Origin: Candidatus Methanogasteraceae archaeon UBA261 | GTDB taxonomy: Archaea; Halobacteriota; Methanosarcinia; Methanosarcinales; Methanogasteraceae | Direction of reading: 5' to 3' | NCBI GenBank assembly: GCA_002506015.1 | Contig: DAWR01000149.1 | Span: 25,557 to 31,050 of the forward strand | Length of the DNA: 5,494 nt | Shown: positions 5,019 to 5,494 of the stretch, piece after piece | Position numbering within the stretch: position 1 is the stretch's first letter | Layout: each line of letters starts with the position of its first letter | The notes under the pieces: model-generated | Databases searched by the model: none | What the model saw: only the letters and a program-made list of their open reading frames with translations | Told to the model about the DNA's origin: nothing | Program-made: the position numbers and the translations under genes

Positions 5019-5494
5019 AAAATAGTTGCATAAGTTGTATATGTTTTGTCTTGCCAATTAAAAGATATTTTCAACTTTTCAAAATCCATCTCTTTGTTAT
5101 TATCCAAAAATTCATTTATCTTTCCATGTAACAATTTTTTATTTCTTTTAAGTTTCCAGCTATCTTCCAAATTCTTTGAATCAATTAAAACCAGAAAAAA
5201 TCTATTGGCAGCGTCAAATCTCCTAATTCCTTGTTCTTCATAAAACCATTTAATCAGTTCTTCTGGATTTTCTATAGTAGTCCGGATTATTTCTTTTCTT
5301 ATTCTATGAAATCTTTCGATAAATTCCTTTGCTTCGTTTGATGTGTCCTCCAAAATTCTTGTCAGAAGTTCAGAGAAAATATCCTTTTTGTTTGCGTTTT
5401 TATCATAATGGATATTTTGCTGTCTTGCAAACTTTTTCAATTCTGTTAATTCCGGTCTTAAATCCAATTCTTTCCTTTTTAGTTGCATATATCC
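5000..5494 (-). CDS. Unrecognised AT-rich gene, possibly the C-terminal part of a longer protein
   Basis: The minus-strand frame ends with TAA at 5000-5002 and has an ATG at 5488 giving 162 residues. The two codons before it (GGA TAT) are also open, so the true start may lie beyond the window and this may be only a C-terminal piece. The product is rich in Lys, Glu, Phe and Ile, largely helical, without signal peptide or membrane segments. It opens with a charged helix pair resembling a small DNA-binding SAP-like or linker region (DLRPELTELKKFARQ, then KKDIFSELL, roughly 9-42). Later come a hydrophobic strand FFLVLIDSKN followed by SWKLKRN (97-115) and a compact end FNWQDKTYTTYATILFIIKD. I cannot name the family; a restriction or other defence-related protein is a loose guess. 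GC content is near a quarter in parts, against well over half in egsA, which points to lateral acquisition. Confidence 0.65.
   Translation of the reverse strand, partial: GYMQLKRKELDLRPELTELKKFARQQNIHYDKNANKKDIFSELLTRILEDTSNEAKEFIERFHRIRKEIIRTTIENPEELIKWFYEEQGIRRFDAANRFFLVLIDSKNLEDSWKLKRNKKLLHGKINEFLDNNKEMDFEKLKISFNWQDKTYTTYATILFIIKD

Noticed and set aside
4938..5057. A 40-residue N-terminal extension of EgsA starting at 5057
   Set aside because: It is encoded in the AT-rich spacer and the overlap with the neighbouring gene, does not resemble the family N-terminus, and would cover the likely promoter.

Overview
The window looks like chromosomal DNA of a euryarchaeon, probably a methanogen or methanotroph relative (Methanomicrobia or Syntrophoarchaeia type). 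The main evidence is a full-length sn-glycerol-1-phosphate dehydrogenase (egsA), the enzyme that makes the archaeal lipid backbone. TATA-like promoters, Shine-Dalgarno sequences before several genes and compact spacing agree. The exact lineage is inferred with low confidence.

Layout. Positions 1-142 are a non-coding leader with two short tandem repeats. Next comes a two-gene plus-strand operon: a LolD/MacB-type ABC ATPase (143-814), then, 2 bases on, a membrane-anchored nucleotide pyrophosphatase/phosphodiesterase-like enzyme of the alkaline phosphatase superfamily (817-2370). On the minus strand is egsA (3885-4937). At the right edge is a very AT-rich unrecognised gene (5000-5494, minus) that runs to the window end and may be incomplete.

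The most interesting part is 2450-4000. The last 116 bases of egsA (37 codons, stop and 2 bases) occur twice in direct orientation, at 3885-4000 (inside the intact gene) and at 2450-2565 (an orphan fragment). Ninety-one bases are identical. The 25 bases nearest the stop differ at 8 positions, mostly synonymously, so both tips look as if they evolved as functional gene ends. Homology stops at the stop codon. Between the copies lies a lower-GC cassette of three co-directional genes: a DUF3467-like protein (2640-2963), an unrecognised 145-aa antitoxin-like protein (2987-3424) and a PIN-domain putative toxin (3424-3882). A dyad and TATA box sit just upstream of the first gene. The simplest reading is Campbell-type integration of a small element of about 1.4 kb carrying its own egsA 3' end. 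It would have rebuilt egsA with an element-derived tip and left the native tip as the fragment at 2450-2565. No integrase or transposase is visible.

Functionally, the left operon suggests envelope transport plus extracellular phosphoester hydrolysis, egsA supplies lipid backbone, and the inserted cassette looks like an addiction or defence-type toxin-antitoxin module carried as accessory DNA beside a likely essential gene.
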